DNA of 64,000 nucleotides from Polyangium spumosum (GCF_009649845.1 NZ_WJIE01000001.1:682001-746000); one strand, 5' to 3'; positions 49,120 to 59,287 are shown, counted from the stretch's first letter. Made by a program: numbers and translations. Notes: generated from the letters alone by a model not told the origin.

Positions 49120-50250
49120 TCAGCGCGGGAACGCGAGCGGACCGCTGACGTAGGCGTCGCGGCCGCAGAGGGCCCAGCGAGGATCGACGATGCGCGGCGC
49201 CTCGCTTGGCGTGTCGGGGCCGGCCCAGTCGACGGCACCGGGGCGGCCGCGCGGGCCGAGAAGGATGGGCGCGATGAACGCGTGGAGCTCGTCGGCCAGG
49301 CGTGCGGCGAGCAGGCTGCCCGCGAGCTCTGCGCCACCCTCGACGAGGATCGAGACCACGCCTTGTGCTGCCAGGATGCGCAGCGCCGCCGACACCTCCA
49401 CCCGGCCCTCGGCCGAGTTCGGCACGCGGAGCACCACGCAACCTGCGTCGACGAGCGCCTGCTCGTTTGCGCCTGGCGCGTCCTCGCCCGTGAGCACCCA
49501 GGTCGGCACCTCACGTGCTGTTTGCACGAGCCGGCTGTGCAGCGGCAGGCGCAGGTGGGTGTCGAAGACGGCGCGGGTCGGGCATCGACCCTGCTCGGCG
49601 AGCCCGGGCGTGCGCACCGTGAGGCGCGGGTCGTCGGCGAGGGCCGTGCCGATGCCGACGCCGACCACGTCGTGCTGCGCGCGGAGCTCCTGAACCTTGG
49701 CTCGCGCCTCGGGGCCCGTGACCCACTTCGAGGAGCCGCTCCGGGTCGCGATGCGCCCGTCGAGCGAGAGCGCGAGCTTGAGCGACACGTAGGGCATGCC
49801 TGTCGTGATGAACTTTGCCCATGGCGCGATGAGCGCGCGCGCCTCGGCGCCGGCGACGCCCACGTCGACAGTCAGGCCTGCCTCGGTGAGGCGCGCGGCG
49901 CCTCCGCCGTCGACGTTCGGGTTGGGATCGAGGCAACCGATGACCACGCGGCGGACGCCCGAGCGCAGGATGGTGTCCACGCAGGGCGGCGTGCGTCCGT
50001 GGTGGTTGCAGGGCTCGAGTGTGACGAAGATCGTGCCGTTTCGCGCGGCGTCACCGGCGCGGCGCAGGGCGACGACCTCGGCGTGCTCTTCCCCTGCGCG
50101 GACGTGGTAGGCCGCTGCGACCACCTCACCCGCTTCGTTCACGACGACGGCCCCGACCGGCGGATTCGGCGAGGGCTGGGACTTCCTCGCCTCCTCGAGC
50201 GCGAGGCGCATCGTGGCGAGATCAAAATCGGATTCGGAGGCAGTCGTCAT
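49120..50250 (-). CDS. ribD: Bifunctional riboflavin deaminase/reductase
   Basis: The protein has 376 residues. The N-terminal deaminase domain carries the zinc motifs HAEVVAL (His56) and PCNHHGRTPPC (80-90). The C-terminal reductase domain (about 150-370) includes SLDGRIATRSGSSKWVTG and the VEGGAELAGSLLAARLADEL segment of RibD/dihydrofolate-reductase-like folds. It performs two successive steps of riboflavin synthesis. It follows nrdR on the same strand with a 17-base gap; ribE and ribBA are not in the window. Confidence 0.95.
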   Translation of the reverse strand: MTTASESDFDLATMRLALEEARKSQPSPNPPVGAVVVNEAGEVVAAAYHVRAGEEHAEVVALRRAGDAARNGTIFVTLEPCNHHGRTPPCVDTILRSGVRRVVIGCLDPNPNVDGGGAARLTEAGLTVDVGVAGAEARALIAPWAKFITTGMPYVSLKLALSLDGRIATRSGSSKWVTGPEARAKVQELRAQHDVVGVGIGTALADDPRLTVRTPGLAEQGRCPTRAVFDTHLRLPLHSRLVQTAREVPTWVLTGEDAPGANEQALVDAGCVVLRVPNSAEGRVEVSAALRILAAQGVVSILVEGGAELAGSLLAARLADELHAFIAPILLGPRGRPGAVDWAGPDTPSEAPRIVDPRWALCGRDAYVSGPLAFPR

Positions 50251-50267
50251 GGGTCAGCCCGGATCTA

Positions 50268-50729
50268 CTAGGGGCCCTTCGCCTTCACAAGCTTACCAAG
50301 CTCGCGGAGGAACTCGTCCACGTCTCGGAAGGAGCGGTAGACGCTGGCGAACCGGACGTAGGCGACCTCGTCGAGGTCGCGGAGGTGGTTCATGACGCGC
50401 TCGCCGAGCTCGGCGCTCGTCACCTCGCGCTTCTCCGACTCCTGCACCTCGCGCTCGATCGCGTCCACCACGACCTCCAGCCTGTCCACCGAGACCGGCC
50501 GCTTGTTGCAGGCGGTCCGGAGTCCACGCATCAGCTTGGCTCGATCGAAGGGTTCGCGCCGGCCGTCTTTTTTCACGACGGTCGGCAGGACGTCCTCGAC
50601 ACGCTCGTATGTCGTGAACCGACGACTGCAAGCGGCGCACTCGCGGCGCCGCCGAACGACGTCACCCGAGCCGGGGGCGCGGGACTCGACGACCTTGTCC
50701 TCGAGATGCCCGCAGAACGGGCACCTCAT
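50268..50729 (-). CDS. nrdR: Transcriptional repressor NrdR
   Basis: The protein has 153 residues. The N-terminal zinc ribbon has CPFC (3-6) and CAAC (31-34), with the conserved RRRREC stretch between them. The ATP-cone domain follows ([24 protein letters not shown]). NrdR represses ribonucleotide reductase genes according to ATP/dATP levels. It begins three bases before the fabF stop and is presumably co-transcribed with fabF; the fab-nrdR-ribD order is unusual but plausible as a housekeeping run. Confidence 0.96.
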   Translation of the reverse strand: MRCPFCGHLEDKVVESRAPGSGDVVRRRRECAACSRRFTTYERVEDVLPTVVKKDGRREPFDRAKLMRGLRTACNKRPVSVDRLEVVVDAIEREVQESEKREVTSAELGERVMNHLRDLDEVAYVRFASVYRSFRDVDEFLRELGKLVKAKGP

Positions 50730-50732
50730 CGA

Positions 50733-51977
50733 CTAGCCCTCGAAGCGGGAGAACACGAGTGCAACGTTGGTGCCCCCGAACCCGAACGAGTTCGACATGA
50801 CGTTCCGGAGACGGCGCTCCCGCGCGACGAGCGGGACGCAGTCGAGCACGCACTCGGGATCCTGCTCCTCGAGGTTTGCCGTGGGAGGGACCTTGCCTTC
50901 GTGCAGCGCGAGCACCGAGAGGGCTGCCTCGACTGCGCCTGCGCCGCCGAGCAGGTGCCCGGTCACGGACTTCGTGGAGCTCACCCAGAGCCCGTGCCCG
51001 GTCGCGTGCTCGCCGAACACTTTCACGATGGCGCGGGCCTCCTCGATGTCGCCGTTTGGCGTCGAGGTGCCGTGCGCGTTGATGTAGTCGATGTTCGTCG
51101 GCGAGAGCTTCGCGTCCACGAGCGCTTGTTTCATCGCGCGTTGCGCGCCCTCGCCTTCGGGAGCGGGCCTCGTCAGGTGGTACGCGTCGCACGTCGCGCC
51201 GTAGCCCGTGACCTCGCCGTAAATCTTCGCGCCGCGGCGCTTCGCATGTGAGAGCGATTCGAGCAACAGCGTCGCCGCGCCCTCGCCCATGACGAAGCCG
51301 TCGCGGCCCTTGTCCCAGGGGCGACTCGCCCGCGTGGGCTCGTCGTTGCGGCGCGAGAGGGCGAACATCGCGCCGAACCCTGCGGCCGCGAGGCCCGTGA
51401 TGGTCGCCTCCGTGCCGCCCGCGAGCATGAGGTGCGTGCGGCCGCGGCGGATCCACTCGAAGGCTTCACCGATCGAGTGGCCACTCGACGCGCACGCGCT
51501 CGTGTTGCAGTAGCTCGGCCCCTTGAGGTCGAAGGCCATCGCGACCTGGCCCGCGGCGAGGTTCGCGATGACCTGCGGGATGAAGTACGGGCTGACCTTC
51601 GAGGGCCCCTTCTCGAGCAGCGTCTGCGCGTACTGGTAGAGGTTCTCGAGCCCGCCGAGGCCCACGCCGATGTACGTGCCGCACGTCTCGCGATCCTCGT
51701 CGGTGAACTCGATCCCTGCGTCCTTGATGCAGAGGTCCGAAGCGGCGACCGAGAGGTGGGCGAAGCGGCCCATCTCCCGGACCTTCTTCTTCGGGATGAA
51801 GTTCTCCGCGACGAACCCCTTCACCTCGCCTGCGATGCGTGTCGTGTACTGCGACGCATCGAAGAGGGTGATGGGCCCGATCCCGGACTCGGCCGCGAGC
51901 ACGGAGCGCCACGTCTCCGCGGTGCCGATGCCGTTCGGGGTGACGAGACCGATGCCGGTGATGACGACGCGTTCCAT
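50733..51977 (-). CDS. fabF: 3-oxoacyl-ACP synthase II
   Basis: The protein has 414 residues from ATG 51977. The catalytic triad is visible: Cys162 in NTSACASSG, His302 in NAHGTSTPNGD and His341 in SVTGHLLGG. The C-terminal SNSFGFGGTN motif is intact. It elongates acyl-ACP by condensation with malonyl-ACP. The gene follows acpP with 77 bases between and belongs to the leftward fatty-acid cluster. Confidence 0.97.
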   Translation of the reverse strand: MERVVITGIGLVTPNGIGTAETWRSVLAAESGIGPITLFDASQYTTRIAGEVKGFVAENFIPKKKVREMGRFAHLSVAASDLCIKDAGIEFTDEDRETCGTYIGVGLGGLENLYQYAQTLLEKGPSKVSPYFIPQVIANLAAGQVAMAFDLKGPSYCNTSACASSGHSIGEAFEWIRRGRTHLMLAGGTEATITGLAAAGFGAMFALSRRNDEPTRASRPWDKGRDGFVMGEGAATLLLESLSHAKRRGAKIYGEVTGYGATCDAYHLTRPAPEGEGAQRAMKQALVDAKLSPTNIDYINAHGTSTPNGDIEEARAIVKVFGEHATGHGLWVSSTKSVTGHLLGGAGAVEAALSVLALHEGKVPPTANLEEQDPECVLDCVPLVARERRLRNVMSNSFGFGGTNVALVFSRFEG

Positions 51978-52054
51978 AGTCGCTTGGCCCAGGATGGACC
52001 GGACGAGACCCTCGCTAGCGCGCTGGCGTCCGTTCCAGCGCGCTACGGTAGGCG

Positions 52055-52303
52055 TTACTTCTTCGCGTGCGAGTTGATGTAGTCGATCGCGTCCTGGACC
52101 GAGCGGATCTTCTCCGTGTCCTCGTCCGGGATGTCGATTTCGAACGCCTCCTCGAAGGCGAGCACGAGCTCCACGAGGCCGAGCGAATCTGCGCCCAGGT
52201 CGTCGATGAACGTCGACTCGGGCTTGATGTCCTTCTCGTCGACGTCGAGCTGTTCCTTGATGATCTTCTTGACCTCGGCCGAGATGTCGCGACCTTCCGC
52301 CAT
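52055..52303 (-). CDS. acpP: Acyl carrier protein
   Basis: This 82-residue acidic helical protein carries the phosphopantetheine site [10 protein letters not shown] (Ser40). It holds growing acyl chains for the flanking Fab enzymes. Length and motif are standard. It lies between fabG and fabF as in many bacteria. Confidence 0.97.
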   Translation of the reverse strand: MAEGRDISAEVKKIIKEQLDVDEKDIKPESTFIDDLGADSLGLVELVLAFEEAFEIDIPDEDTEKIRSVQDAIDYINSHAKK

Positions 52304-52384
52304 GGCTGCCTCCAGGAAAAAGCGGTCCCCTCCTAACCCATCGTTCGAGCTTTTGCACCACCTTCGTGGCGTGCGAAACGCTTT

Positions 52385-53131
52385 TTACATGTACATGCCG
52401 CCGTTTACGCGGATGGTCTCACCCGTGATGTAAGAAGCGGCATCCGAGCAAAGGAAGACCACCGCAGCGGCGACCTCTTCCGGCTTGCCCGTGCGGCCGA
52501 GGGGAATCGTCTTCAGCATGCCGTCCTTCACCTCGGCCCCGAGCGACGACGTCATGTCCGTGTCGATGAAGCCGGGCGCCACCACGTTCACCGTGATGCT
52601 CCGCGACGCGTACTCGCGCGCGAGCGTCTTCGAGAGGCCGAGCAAGGCCGCCTTCGACGCAGCGTAGACCGCCTGCCCGGCGTTGCCCATCTCGCCGACG
52701 ATGCTCGACAGGAGCACGATGCGCCCCGCGCGGGCGCGCATCATGGGCTTGATCGCCGCACGCGCGCAGCCGATCGCCCCCTTCACGTTGACCGCGAAGA
52801 CGCGATCGATCTCCTCTTCCTTCACGCGAAGGACGAGGTTGTCGACGGCGATGCCAGCGTTCGCCACGAGGATGTCGAGCCGGCCGAGCCGCTTCGCCAG
52901 CGCCGCGATCGCCTCGTCCGTGCCCTGCATGTCCGCCACGTCGAAGCCGAGCGCCTCGGCCTTGCCGCCGCGCTCTTCGATGGCCGAAACGACGCGACGC
53001 GCCTCCTCCTCGCCGCGCACGTAGTTGACGACGACGTGCGCGCCCTGCGCCGCCAGCGCCTCCGCCGTCGCACGACCGATCCCCCGCGAAGCGCCCGTCA
53101 CGAGCGCGACCTTGCCGCTCAGCCCGAACAT
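52385..53131 (-). CDS. fabG: 3-oxoacyl-ACP reductase
   Basis: This 248-residue short-chain dehydrogenase has the NADPH site TGASRGIG (12-19), NAG (91-93) and the catalytic set Ser142/143, Tyr156 and Lys160 (YAASK). It reduces 3-oxoacyl-ACP in each elongation cycle. Its start is three bases from the fabD stop, so translation is probably coupled. Confidence 0.96.
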   Translation of the reverse strand: MFGLSGKVALVTGASRGIGRATAEALAAQGAHVVVNYVRGEEEARRVVSAIEERGGKAEALGFDVADMQGTDEAIAALAKRLGRLDILVANAGIAVDNLVLRVKEEEIDRVFAVNVKGAIGCARAAIKPMMRARAGRIVLLSSIVGEMGNAGQAVYAASKAALLGLSKTLAREYASRSITVNVVAPGFIDTDMTSSLGAEVKDGMLKTIPLGRTGKPEEVAAAVVFLCSDAASYITGETIRVNGGMYM

Positions 53132-53134
53132 CTC

Positions 53135-54085
53135 TCATGCCTCCAGGAACGCAGCCGCCGCGTCGATCCCCGCCGGATCCGAGACGCTCAGCACCTTGAT
53201 GGATTTCGCGATTCGCTTCACGAGCCCGGCGAGCACCTTGCCAGGACCGAGCTCGAGCGCGTGCGTCACGCCCTCGGCCGCCATGCGCTCGACCGACGCG
53301 GACCAGAGCACCGCGCCGTCGATCTGCCGCAACAAGAGCTCGGCGACCCTACCTGCGTCGGCGTTGGGCGACGCGTCGACGTTGGCGATCACCGGGAAGG
53401 CGAGCGGATGGATCACGACCCGCTCGAGCGCAGGGGCGAGCGCCTCGCGCGCGCTTCGCATGAGCGCGCAGTGGAAAGGCGCGCTCACCTTGAGCGGCAC
53501 GGCCTTGCCGCCGCGCGCCGCCACGAGATCCCCGGCGCGCGTGACCGCATCCTTTTGACCTGCAATCACCACCTGCCCCGGCGCGTTGTAGTTCGCCGGC
53601 GAGACGATCTCCCCCGCGGCCGCCTCCGCGCAGATCGCCGCGACCGCCTCGGCGTCGAGGCCCATGATCGCCGACATCGCGCCCTCCCCCGGCGGCACCG
53701 CGGCTTGCATCGCGGAGCCGCGCAGGCGGCAGAGACGAACGGCGTCCTCGAGCTCGATCGCGCCCGCCGCGCAGAGCGCGCTGTACTCGCCGAGCGAGTG
53801 CCCCGCAGCGAAGGCCGGCGGCGCGAGATCCGGATGCCGCTCGCGCAGCGCCGCCACGATGGCCGCGCTCGCCGCCACGATCGCGGGCTGCGTGTTCGCG
53901 GTGAGCGTGAGCTCCTCCATCGGCCCTTCGAAGCAGAGCCGGGAGAGCGGCTCGCCGAGCGCGGCGTCCGCGCGTTCGAATGCGCGGCGCGCCGCCTCCG
54001 ACGTCGCGGCGAGCTCCTTGCCCATCCCGACGAGCTGCGAGCCTTGACCAGGGAACAACCAGGCGACCTTCGTGCTTCGTTGCAT
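53135..54085 (-). CDS. fabD: Malonyl-CoA:ACP transacylase
   Basis: The protein has 316 residues. The family features are FPGQGSQ (11-17), the nucleophile elbow GHSLGEY (Ser97) and the downstream APFHCALM segment with the catalytic His. It supplies malonyl-ACP. The gene lies between fabH and fabG; the 77-base gap to fabH suggests the same transcript. Confidence 0.96.
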   Translation of the reverse strand: MQRSTKVAWLFPGQGSQLVGMGKELAATSEAARRAFERADAALGEPLSRLCFEGPMEELTLTANTQPAIVAASAAIVAALRERHPDLAPPAFAAGHSLGEYSALCAAGAIELEDAVRLCRLRGSAMQAAVPPGEGAMSAIMGLDAEAVAAICAEAAAGEIVSPANYNAPGQVVIAGQKDAVTRAGDLVAARGGKAVPLKVSAPFHCALMRSAREALAPALERVVIHPLAFPVIANVDASPNADAGRVAELLLRQIDGAVLWSASVERMAAEGVTHALELGPGKVLAGLVKRIAKSIKVLSVSDPAGIDAAAAFLEA

Positions 54086-54162
54086 CGACGCGGACTCCCG
54101 AGTGCTGGGCGCAGAGAAAATGTTTTGAGGTCAAACGATCGACGGAGACGCTCCGAGGAGCG

Positions 54163-55161
54163 TCACATCCGCACGAGCGCGGCGCCCCAGGAGATCCCCG
54201 CGCCGAGGGCGCACATGAGGACGTTGTGCCCGTTCTGGATGCGCCCGTCGCGCACGGCCTCGTCGAGCGCGATGGGGATCGAGGCGCTCGACGTGTTGCC
54301 GTACTCCTGGATGTTGATGATGAACTTCTCCATGGGGAAGTTCAGCCGATCGGAGACCTGCGTGATGATGCGGAGGTTCGCCTGATGAGCGACGACCCAG
54401 TCGAGGTCGGCGCTCGTCAGCCCCGAGGCCTTGAGGACCGCGGTCGACGCGCTCGTCAGGTTCTTGATGGCGGTCCGGAAGATCTCCTGCCCCATCATGT
54501 GGACCTTGTTGCGCTTCTTCGCGAGGCCCTCGTCCGTGAGCGGCTCGGCGGTGCCGCCGCCCGGGATCGTGAGCGCATGGGCGAGCGAGCCGTCGGTGAA
54601 GATCCGCGTGGCGAGCAGGCCGCGGCCGTCTCCCTCCGCAGGCCCGAGCACCACCGCGCCCGCGCCGTCGCCGAAGAGCACGCACGTCGTCCGATCCTGC
54701 CAGTCGAGCAGCCTGGAGAGCAGCTCGACGCCGATCACGAGGACGCACCGCGCAGCGCCCGTCGCGATGAACTGATCGGCGATCGTCATGCCGTAGATGA
54801 AGCCGGCGCACGCGGCCGACACGTCGAAAGCCGGGATGTTGTCGGCGCCGAGCTTTTGCTGAACGTGCACGGCGCACGCGGGCATCGGGCTGTCGCCGCT
54901 GATCGTCCCGACGATGATCATGTCGATGTCGGCGGCGTTGAGGCCCGCGGACTCGAGGGCGCGGCGCGCCGCCGCCGCCGCCATGTCGCTCGTGTTCTCT
55001 TTGTCGGCCGCGATATGCCGACGCCGGATGCCGGTGCGCTCCGCGATCCAGGCGTCGGACGTGTCGACGATCTTCTCGAGGTCGACGTTGGCGAGGACCT
55101 TCTCAGGGACGTAGTGGCCAGTCCCGAGGATGCGACTCTTCGGTGTAGGGAGCGCGCTCAT
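54163..55161 (-). CDS. fabH: 3-oxoacyl-ACP synthase III
   Basis: The protein has 332 residues. The Cys-His-Asn triad is Cys118 (SAACAG), His259 (VVAHQANLRI) and Asn289 (EYGNTSS). It starts fatty-acid synthesis by condensing an acyl-CoA with malonyl-ACP; in myxobacteria branched primers are typical, which the sequence alone cannot show. A hairpin upstream separates it from rpmF, and plsX, which usually lies between rpmF and fabH, is missing. Confidence 0.96.
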   Translation of the reverse strand: MSALPTPKSRILGTGHYVPEKVLANVDLEKIVDTSDAWIAERTGIRRRHIAADKENTSDMAAAAARRALESAGLNAADIDMIIVGTISGDSPMPACAVHVQQKLGADNIPAFDVSAACAGFIYGMTIADQFIATGAARCVLVIGVELLSRLLDWQDRTTCVLFGDGAGAVVLGPAEGDGRGLLATRIFTDGSLAHALTIPGGGTAEPLTDEGLAKKRNKVHMMGQEIFRTAIKNLTSASTAVLKASGLTSADLDWVVAHQANLRIITQVSDRLNFPMEKFIINIQEYGNTSSASIPIALDEAVRDGRIQNGHNVLMCALGAGISWGAALVRM

Positions 55162-55284
55162 GATGACAAGGTAGCAGGGCGCCGACGCGGCGCGTGGTCG
55201 AGCGATGGACCTATCCGCATGCCTCCGCGAGCTTCATCACGGAGCGCCGAGATCCACGCACAAATGCGCTGGCAAAGGCGCGAA

Positions 55285-55323
55285 CCCGCCTCGGAGTGCG
55301 TTCACACGACGCTCCGAGGCGGG
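55285..55323. terminator. Hairpin between rpmF and fabH
   Basis: CCCGCCTCGGAG (55285-55296) pairs perfectly with CTCCGAGGCGGG (55312-55323) around a 15-base loop, starting 22 bases after the rpmF stop. No T-run follows. It probably ends or attenuates the yceD-rpmF message before fabH. Confidence 0.6.
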
Positions 55324-55345
55324 CAAGCCAGAGACAGCGGAGGAC

Positions 55346-55537
55346 TCAGGTGGTCGTGGCCTTGACGGCCTTCGCCTTGCGGCCCTTGTAGTGACCACAC
55401 GCGCCGCAAGCGCGGTGCGGGAGCGCCGCCTCGCCGCAGTTCGGGCAAGCAACGACCTGCACCGGGGTGACCTTGTCGTGGTTCGCGCGCCGCATGTCGC
55501 GCTTGCTCGGGGTGGTTTTCCTCTTCGGGACGGCCAC
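55346..55537 (-). CDS. rpmF: 50S ribosomal protein L32
   Basis: The protein has 63 residues from GTG 55537. The N-terminus [17 protein letters not shown] is characteristic, and the zinc-binding pairs CPNC and CGAC are both kept, so this is the zinc-containing form. It follows yceD with a three-base gap, the usual order. Confidence 0.97.
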   Translation of the reverse strand: MAVPKRKTTPSKRDMRRANHDKVTPVQVVACPNCGEAALPHRACGACGHYKGRKAKAVKATTT

Positions 55538-55540
55538 GGG

Positions 55541-56260
55541 CTACTCCTTCTTCGTCTTCTTCTGCTGGGACGCGTCGGCGCTGCCGGACGCGGCTCCTTG
55601 ATCGTCAGTCGGTCCGCGCGAGCCACTCGCCTTCGAGAGCGCGGCGCGCAAAGCGCCGAGGGGCGCGAGCCTGGGGTCGACGGGCGGCGCAGCGCCACCC
55701 TCGACGGCCTCGGGGGAGGCGGGGTGGATACCCGGACACGCCTCGGAGCACAAGGGGAAGATGGGGATCTCGAGCAGAATCGCCTCGCGGATGAACCCGT
55801 CGAGCACGACCGTCTCGCCGTCGTAGACGTCGACGTCCGCCTCGTCCGAGGAAAACTCGTACTCCGGCGGCTCCTTCTCCCTCGGCGCCCGCTTGCTCGT
55901 CTCGCCCTTCGTGGCCCCCCCGGAGACCTTCTTCGCTTGCGCCGCTGCCCGCTTCTCGTCCGCCTTCTGCGCGAGCACCGAAGGAGCCGCAGGCTTGAGG
56001 AGGAGGGACATGTCGGTGTCGATGTCGATCTTCGTGGGCTCGAGGCAACGAGCGCATGGCGCCTGCAGGACGGCGTGGACGCGGCCGCGCACCACAACGT
56101 CGGCGCCCGAGCGGGAGATCCGGCCCGAGACGTGCCCGGGCTCGACGCCCCGCATGTCACATTCACCGAGCTGCTCGTCGAGCCAGGCGACGGGCAGATC
56201 CGCCGCGATCGAGCGACCAGCGGCGTCGATGTCTCCGGCAGGAATGGCGAAGAGCGGCAT
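55541..56260 (-). CDS. YceD/DUF177 family protein with long charged extension
   Basis: The protein has 239 residues from ATG 56260 behind AGGAG. The DUF177 core includes the CARCLEP motif and, further on, the CSEACPG pair that together resemble a zinc site. A Lys/Ala/Glu-rich insertion (about 105-140) and a disordered C-terminal tail rich in Ser, Gln and Lys make it longer than the roughly 170-residue norm. YceD has been linked to 23S rRNA accumulation and is almost always upstream of rpmF, as here. Confidence 0.9.
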   Translation of the reverse strand: MPLFAIPAGDIDAAGRSIAADLPVAWLDEQLGECDMRGVEPGHVSGRISRSGADVVVRGRVHAVLQAPCARCLEPTKIDIDTDMSLLLKPAAPSVLAQKADEKRAAAQAKKVSGGATKGETSKRAPREKEPPEYEFSSDEADVDVYDGETVVLDGFIREAILLEIPIFPLCSEACPGIHPASPEAVEGGAAPPVDPRLAPLGALRAALSKASGSRGPTDDQGAASGSADASQQKKTKKE

Positions 56261-56407
56261 GGTCGACTCCTGGGGCGAGGAAGAGCAGCCGTCGAGTTTC
56301 ACCGAGGCCGCGCGAGGCGGGAGCAACTAGCGCACGGTCGGGGTGCTCGCAAGCCGCCCAGCGCGTCTTCGCGTGCCAAAGGCCATGATAGGGTGCGCCC
56401 CGCACGC

Positions 56408-57727
56408 ATGGAGCGCCCGCACGAACGGCCCGACGATCGCTCGCGAAGGTGGCTCGTCGCCGCTGCGATCTGCACGCTGGTCACGGTCGTGTTTCTCGCC
56501 ACGACACCACGCGAGCGCCTCGCGACGCACACCCCGTACAACCACTTCGCCTTGCTCGCCGAGGCATGGCTGCACGGCCGCCTCGACCTCGGCGGCCCAC
56601 CCCCCGCGTACACGGGCAACAACGACTTCGCCGTGTGGGGAGGCAAGCACTACGTGAGCTTTCCGCCGTTCCCCGCGGTCCTCTTGCTCCCCGCGGTCGC
56701 GATCGCGGGGAGCGCCGAGCGCGTCCGGGACGGCCAGATCTTCGCGAGCCTCGCGGGCCTCGCGCCGGCGCTCTTGTACCTCGGCCTCGACGCGCTCTCG
56801 CGGGCTGGCAGGACGGGTCGATCCGAGCGGGAGAACGTGCTGCTCGCGCTGCTCTTCGCGTTCGGCACCGTGTACTGGTTCTCCGCCGTGCAAGGCACGG
56901 TCTGGTTCGCCGCGCACGTCGTCGGCGCGGCGCTCGCGGCGCTCTACCTCTTCGCGTCGATTGGAGCCGCGCACCCGCTGCTCGCGGGCTTCGCGATCGG
57001 CCTCGCTTTCGCCACGCGTACGCCGCTCGGGTTCGCCTTTCCCCTCTTCGTGTACGAGGCGCTGCGGGCGAGCTCGCGCGCAGGCGCGGGCGCGCGCTTG
57101 CGCCTCGCCGACGTGGACACGCGCGTGCTCGCGCGGAAGCTCGCGCTCTTCGCCGCGCCTGCAGCCGCGCTGCTCGGCGTCCTGCTCTGGTACAACGCCG
57201 CGCGCTTCGGCGATCCCTTCGAGTTCGGCCATCGGCTGCTCGCGATCACCTGGCGCGCGCGCATCGAGAAGTGGGGGCTCTTCTCGTTCCACTACCTCGG
57301 CCGAAACCTCGGCGTGATCCTGACGTCCCTGCCCTACACGGGCGTGAGTGGCGCTCCGTTCCAGATCAACGGGCATGGCCTCGCGCTCTGGATCACGACG
57401 CCCATCTACGCCTGGGTGCTCTGGCCGAGACGCACGCAGCCGGCGTTCTCTGCCGTGGCGCTCACGGCCGCGCTCGTCGCGCTGCCGAGCTTGCTTTATC
57501 AAAACAGCGGCTGGATCCAGTTCGGCTACCGCTTCTCCAACGACTTCGCCGTGTTCCTGTTCGCCCTGATCGCGCTCGGCAGGAGGCGGCTCGGCGGCTG
57601 GTTCTGGGCCCTCGCCGTCGTCTCCGTCCTCGTCAACGCGTTCGGCGCGATCACGTTCCAGCGCGCCGGATACGGCCGCTTCTACTTCATCGATCCGACA
57701 CAGAAAATTCTCCACCAGCCCGATTGA
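56408..57727 (+). CDS. Polytopic membrane protein, possibly glycosyltransferase-like
   Basis: The protein has 439 residues from ATG 56408. About nine to eleven hydrophobic spans are visible. A large outside loop after the first span contains NHFALLAEAWLHGRLDLGGPP and a conserved-looking GGKHYVSFPPFPAVLLLP. Loops with acidic and aromatic residues near the first spans recall GT-C-type transferases (PMT/ArnT-like), but I see no definite catalytic motif. The gene is divergent from yceD with a 147-base gap and 61 bases before pyrR, with no evident functional link. Confidence 0.75.
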   Translation: MERPHERPDDRSRRWLVAAAICTLVTVVFLATTPRERLATHTPYNHFALLAEAWLHGRLDLGGPPPAYTGNNDFAVWGGKHYVSFPPFPAVLLLPAVAIAGSAERVRDGQIFASLAGLAPALLYLGLDALSRAGRTGRSERENVLLALLFAFGTVYWFSAVQGTVWFAAHVVGAALAALYLFASIGAAHPLLAGFAIGLAFATRTPLGFAFPLFVYEALRASSRAGAGARLRLADVDTRVLARKLALFAAPAAALLGVLLWYNAARFGDPFEFGHRLLAITWRARIEKWGLFSFHYLGRNLGVILTSLPYTGVSGAPFQINGHGLALWITTPIYAWVLWPRRTQPAFSAVALTAALVALPSLLYQNSGWIQFGYRFSNDFAVFLFALIALGRRRLGGWFWALAVVSVLVNAFGAITFQRAGYGRFYFIDPTQKILHQPD

Positions 57728-57788
57728 CGTGACGCACCGCGCGCGGCGCGGGGACACCGCGGCTGCCTTGTGGTAGCTCGTCCCCGCC

Positions 57789-58328
57789 ATGTCCGAAGTC
57801 CTCCTCGATCCGGTCGCGGTGACCCGAGGCCTCCGCCGCGTCGCTGGTGAGATCGCCGAACACGGCGGCGTCCGTGACCTCGCGCTGGTCGGCATACGGC
57901 GCGGCGGCGAGCCCCTCGCGGAGAGGCTCGCCGCGCTGCTCCGCGAGCTCGAAGGCGAAGCGCCGCCCACGGGCTCGATCGACATCACCCTCTACCGCGA
58001 CGACGCCGCGACGGCCTTGCCGAACCCCAAGATCGGCCCGAGCCGCATCCCCTTCGAGGTGCGCGGCAAGCGCGTCGTGCTCGTCGACGACGTCATCTAC
58101 ACGGGCCGCACGATCCGCGCGGCGCTCGACGCGGTGCTCGACTACGGCCGCCCGCGCCGCATCGAGCTCTGCGTGCTCGTCGACCGCGGCGGCCGCGAGC
58201 TCCCCATCCACCCGGACTACACCGTACGCCGCGTGGAGCTCGGCCCGGGCCAGCGGATCGAGGTCACGCAGAAGGACGACGGCGCGTGGGCCACCATCGA
58301 GGACGCATCCACCCTGGGGGGAACGTGA
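57789..58328 (+). CDS. pyrR: Pyrimidine operon regulator / uracil phosphoribosyltransferase
   Basis: The protein has 179 residues. The PRPP-binding motif [13 protein letters not shown] (96-108) and LVGIRRGG near 33-40 are diagnostic. PyrR binds pyr mRNA in Gram-positive bacteria; in others it may be only a weak transferase. The short upstream gap (61 bases) shows no obvious attenuator. Its stop overlaps the pyrB start (GTGA). Confidence 0.94.
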   Translation: MSEVLLDPVAVTRGLRRVAGEIAEHGGVRDLALVGIRRGGEPLAERLAALLRELEGEAPPTGSIDITLYRDDAATALPNPKIGPSRIPFEVRGKRVVLVDDVIYTGRTIRAALDAVLDYGRPRRIELCVLVDRGGRELPIHPDYTVRRVELGPGQRIEVTQKDDGAWATIEDASTLGGT

Positions 58329-59287
58329 CGACGACAGCCCGCGCGCGATATCCACACCGCCACCTGCTCGGGATCGAGGGCCTCGAGGAGCCCGAGATCC
58401 TCTCGATCCTCGACGCCGCCGAGAGCTTCTTCGACGTGTCTCGGCGCAGCGTCCGGAAGGTGCCGACGCTCCGAGGCAAGACGGTGATCAACCTCTTCTA
58501 CGAGCCCTCCACGCGCACGCGGACCTCGTTCGAACTCGCGGGCAAGAGGCTCTCGGCGGACGTGATCAACATCAGCGTCTCGACGTCGAGCGCGGTGAAG
58601 GGCGAGACGCTGCTCGACACGGTGAAGAACCTCGAGGCGATGTGCCCGGACGTCCTCGTGATCCGGCACCAGGCGTCGGGCGCTCCGCACTACGTCGCTT
58701 CACGCACGAAGGTCGCGGTGGTCAACGCCGGAGACGGGACGCACGAGCACCCCACGCAAGCGCTGCTCGACGCGTTCACGATCCGACGTCGCAAGGGCCG
58801 GCTCGAAGGCCTCGTCGTGGCCATCTGCGGCGACGTCCTGCACAGCCGCGTCGCGCGTTCGAACGCGCTCTTGTTGCGGAAGATGGGCGCCACCGTGCGC
58901 TTCGCGGGCCCTCGCACGCTCCTGCCGCCCGCGGCCGAGGCGCTCGGCGCAGAGGTCCACGACCGCCTCGAGCCCGCGCTCGAAGGGGCCGATGTGGTCA
59001 TGATGCTCCGCGTCCAGCGCGAGCGCCTCGCGGGCACGTTCTTGCCAAGCACCCGCGAGTACAGCCGGAAATTCGGGCTCAACGAAGCGCGGCTCTCGCT
59101 CGCGGCGCCCGACGCGATCGTCATGCACCCGGGGCCGATGAACCGGGGCGTGGAAATTGATCCTGCCGTGGCAGATGGCTCACGCAGCGTGATCCTCGAT
59201 CAGGTGGAAGCGGGCGTCGCCGTACGCATGGCGGTCCTGTGGATGGTGGCGACCGAGGCCGAAGGAGAGCCCGTCGCGGGCGCGTGA
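58325..59287 (+). CDS. pyrB: Aspartate carbamoyltransferase catalytic subunit
   Basis: The protein has 320 residues from GTG 58325, which overlaps the pyrR stop by four bases and follows a run of G residues that can serve as ribosome site. The carbamoyl-phosphate motif [13 protein letters not shown] is intact, as are the [23 protein letters not shown] and HPGPMNRG segments. It catalyses the first committed pyrimidine step. No pyrI is adjacent; pyrC would be expected next but is not here. Confidence 0.96.
   Translation: MTTTARARYPHRHLLGIEGLEEPEILSILDAAESFFDVSRRSVRKVPTLRGKTVINLFYEPSTRTRTSFELAGKRLSADVINISVSTSSAVKGETLLDTVKNLEAMCPDVLVIRHQASGAPHYVASRTKVAVVNAGDGTHEHPTQALLDAFTIRRRKGRLEGLVVAICGDVLHSRVARSNALLLRKMGATVRFAGPRTLLPPAAEALGAEVHDRLEPALEGADVVMMLRVQRERLAGTFLPSTREYSRKFGLNEARLSLAAPDAIVMHPGPMNRGVEIDPAVADGSRSVILDQVEAGVAVRMAVLWMVATEAEGEPVAGA

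Noticed and set aside
55205-56407. Long N-terminal extension of the membrane protein at 56408
   Set aside because: The extension is antisense to rpmF and yceD; the ATG at 56408 gives a normal membrane N-terminus.
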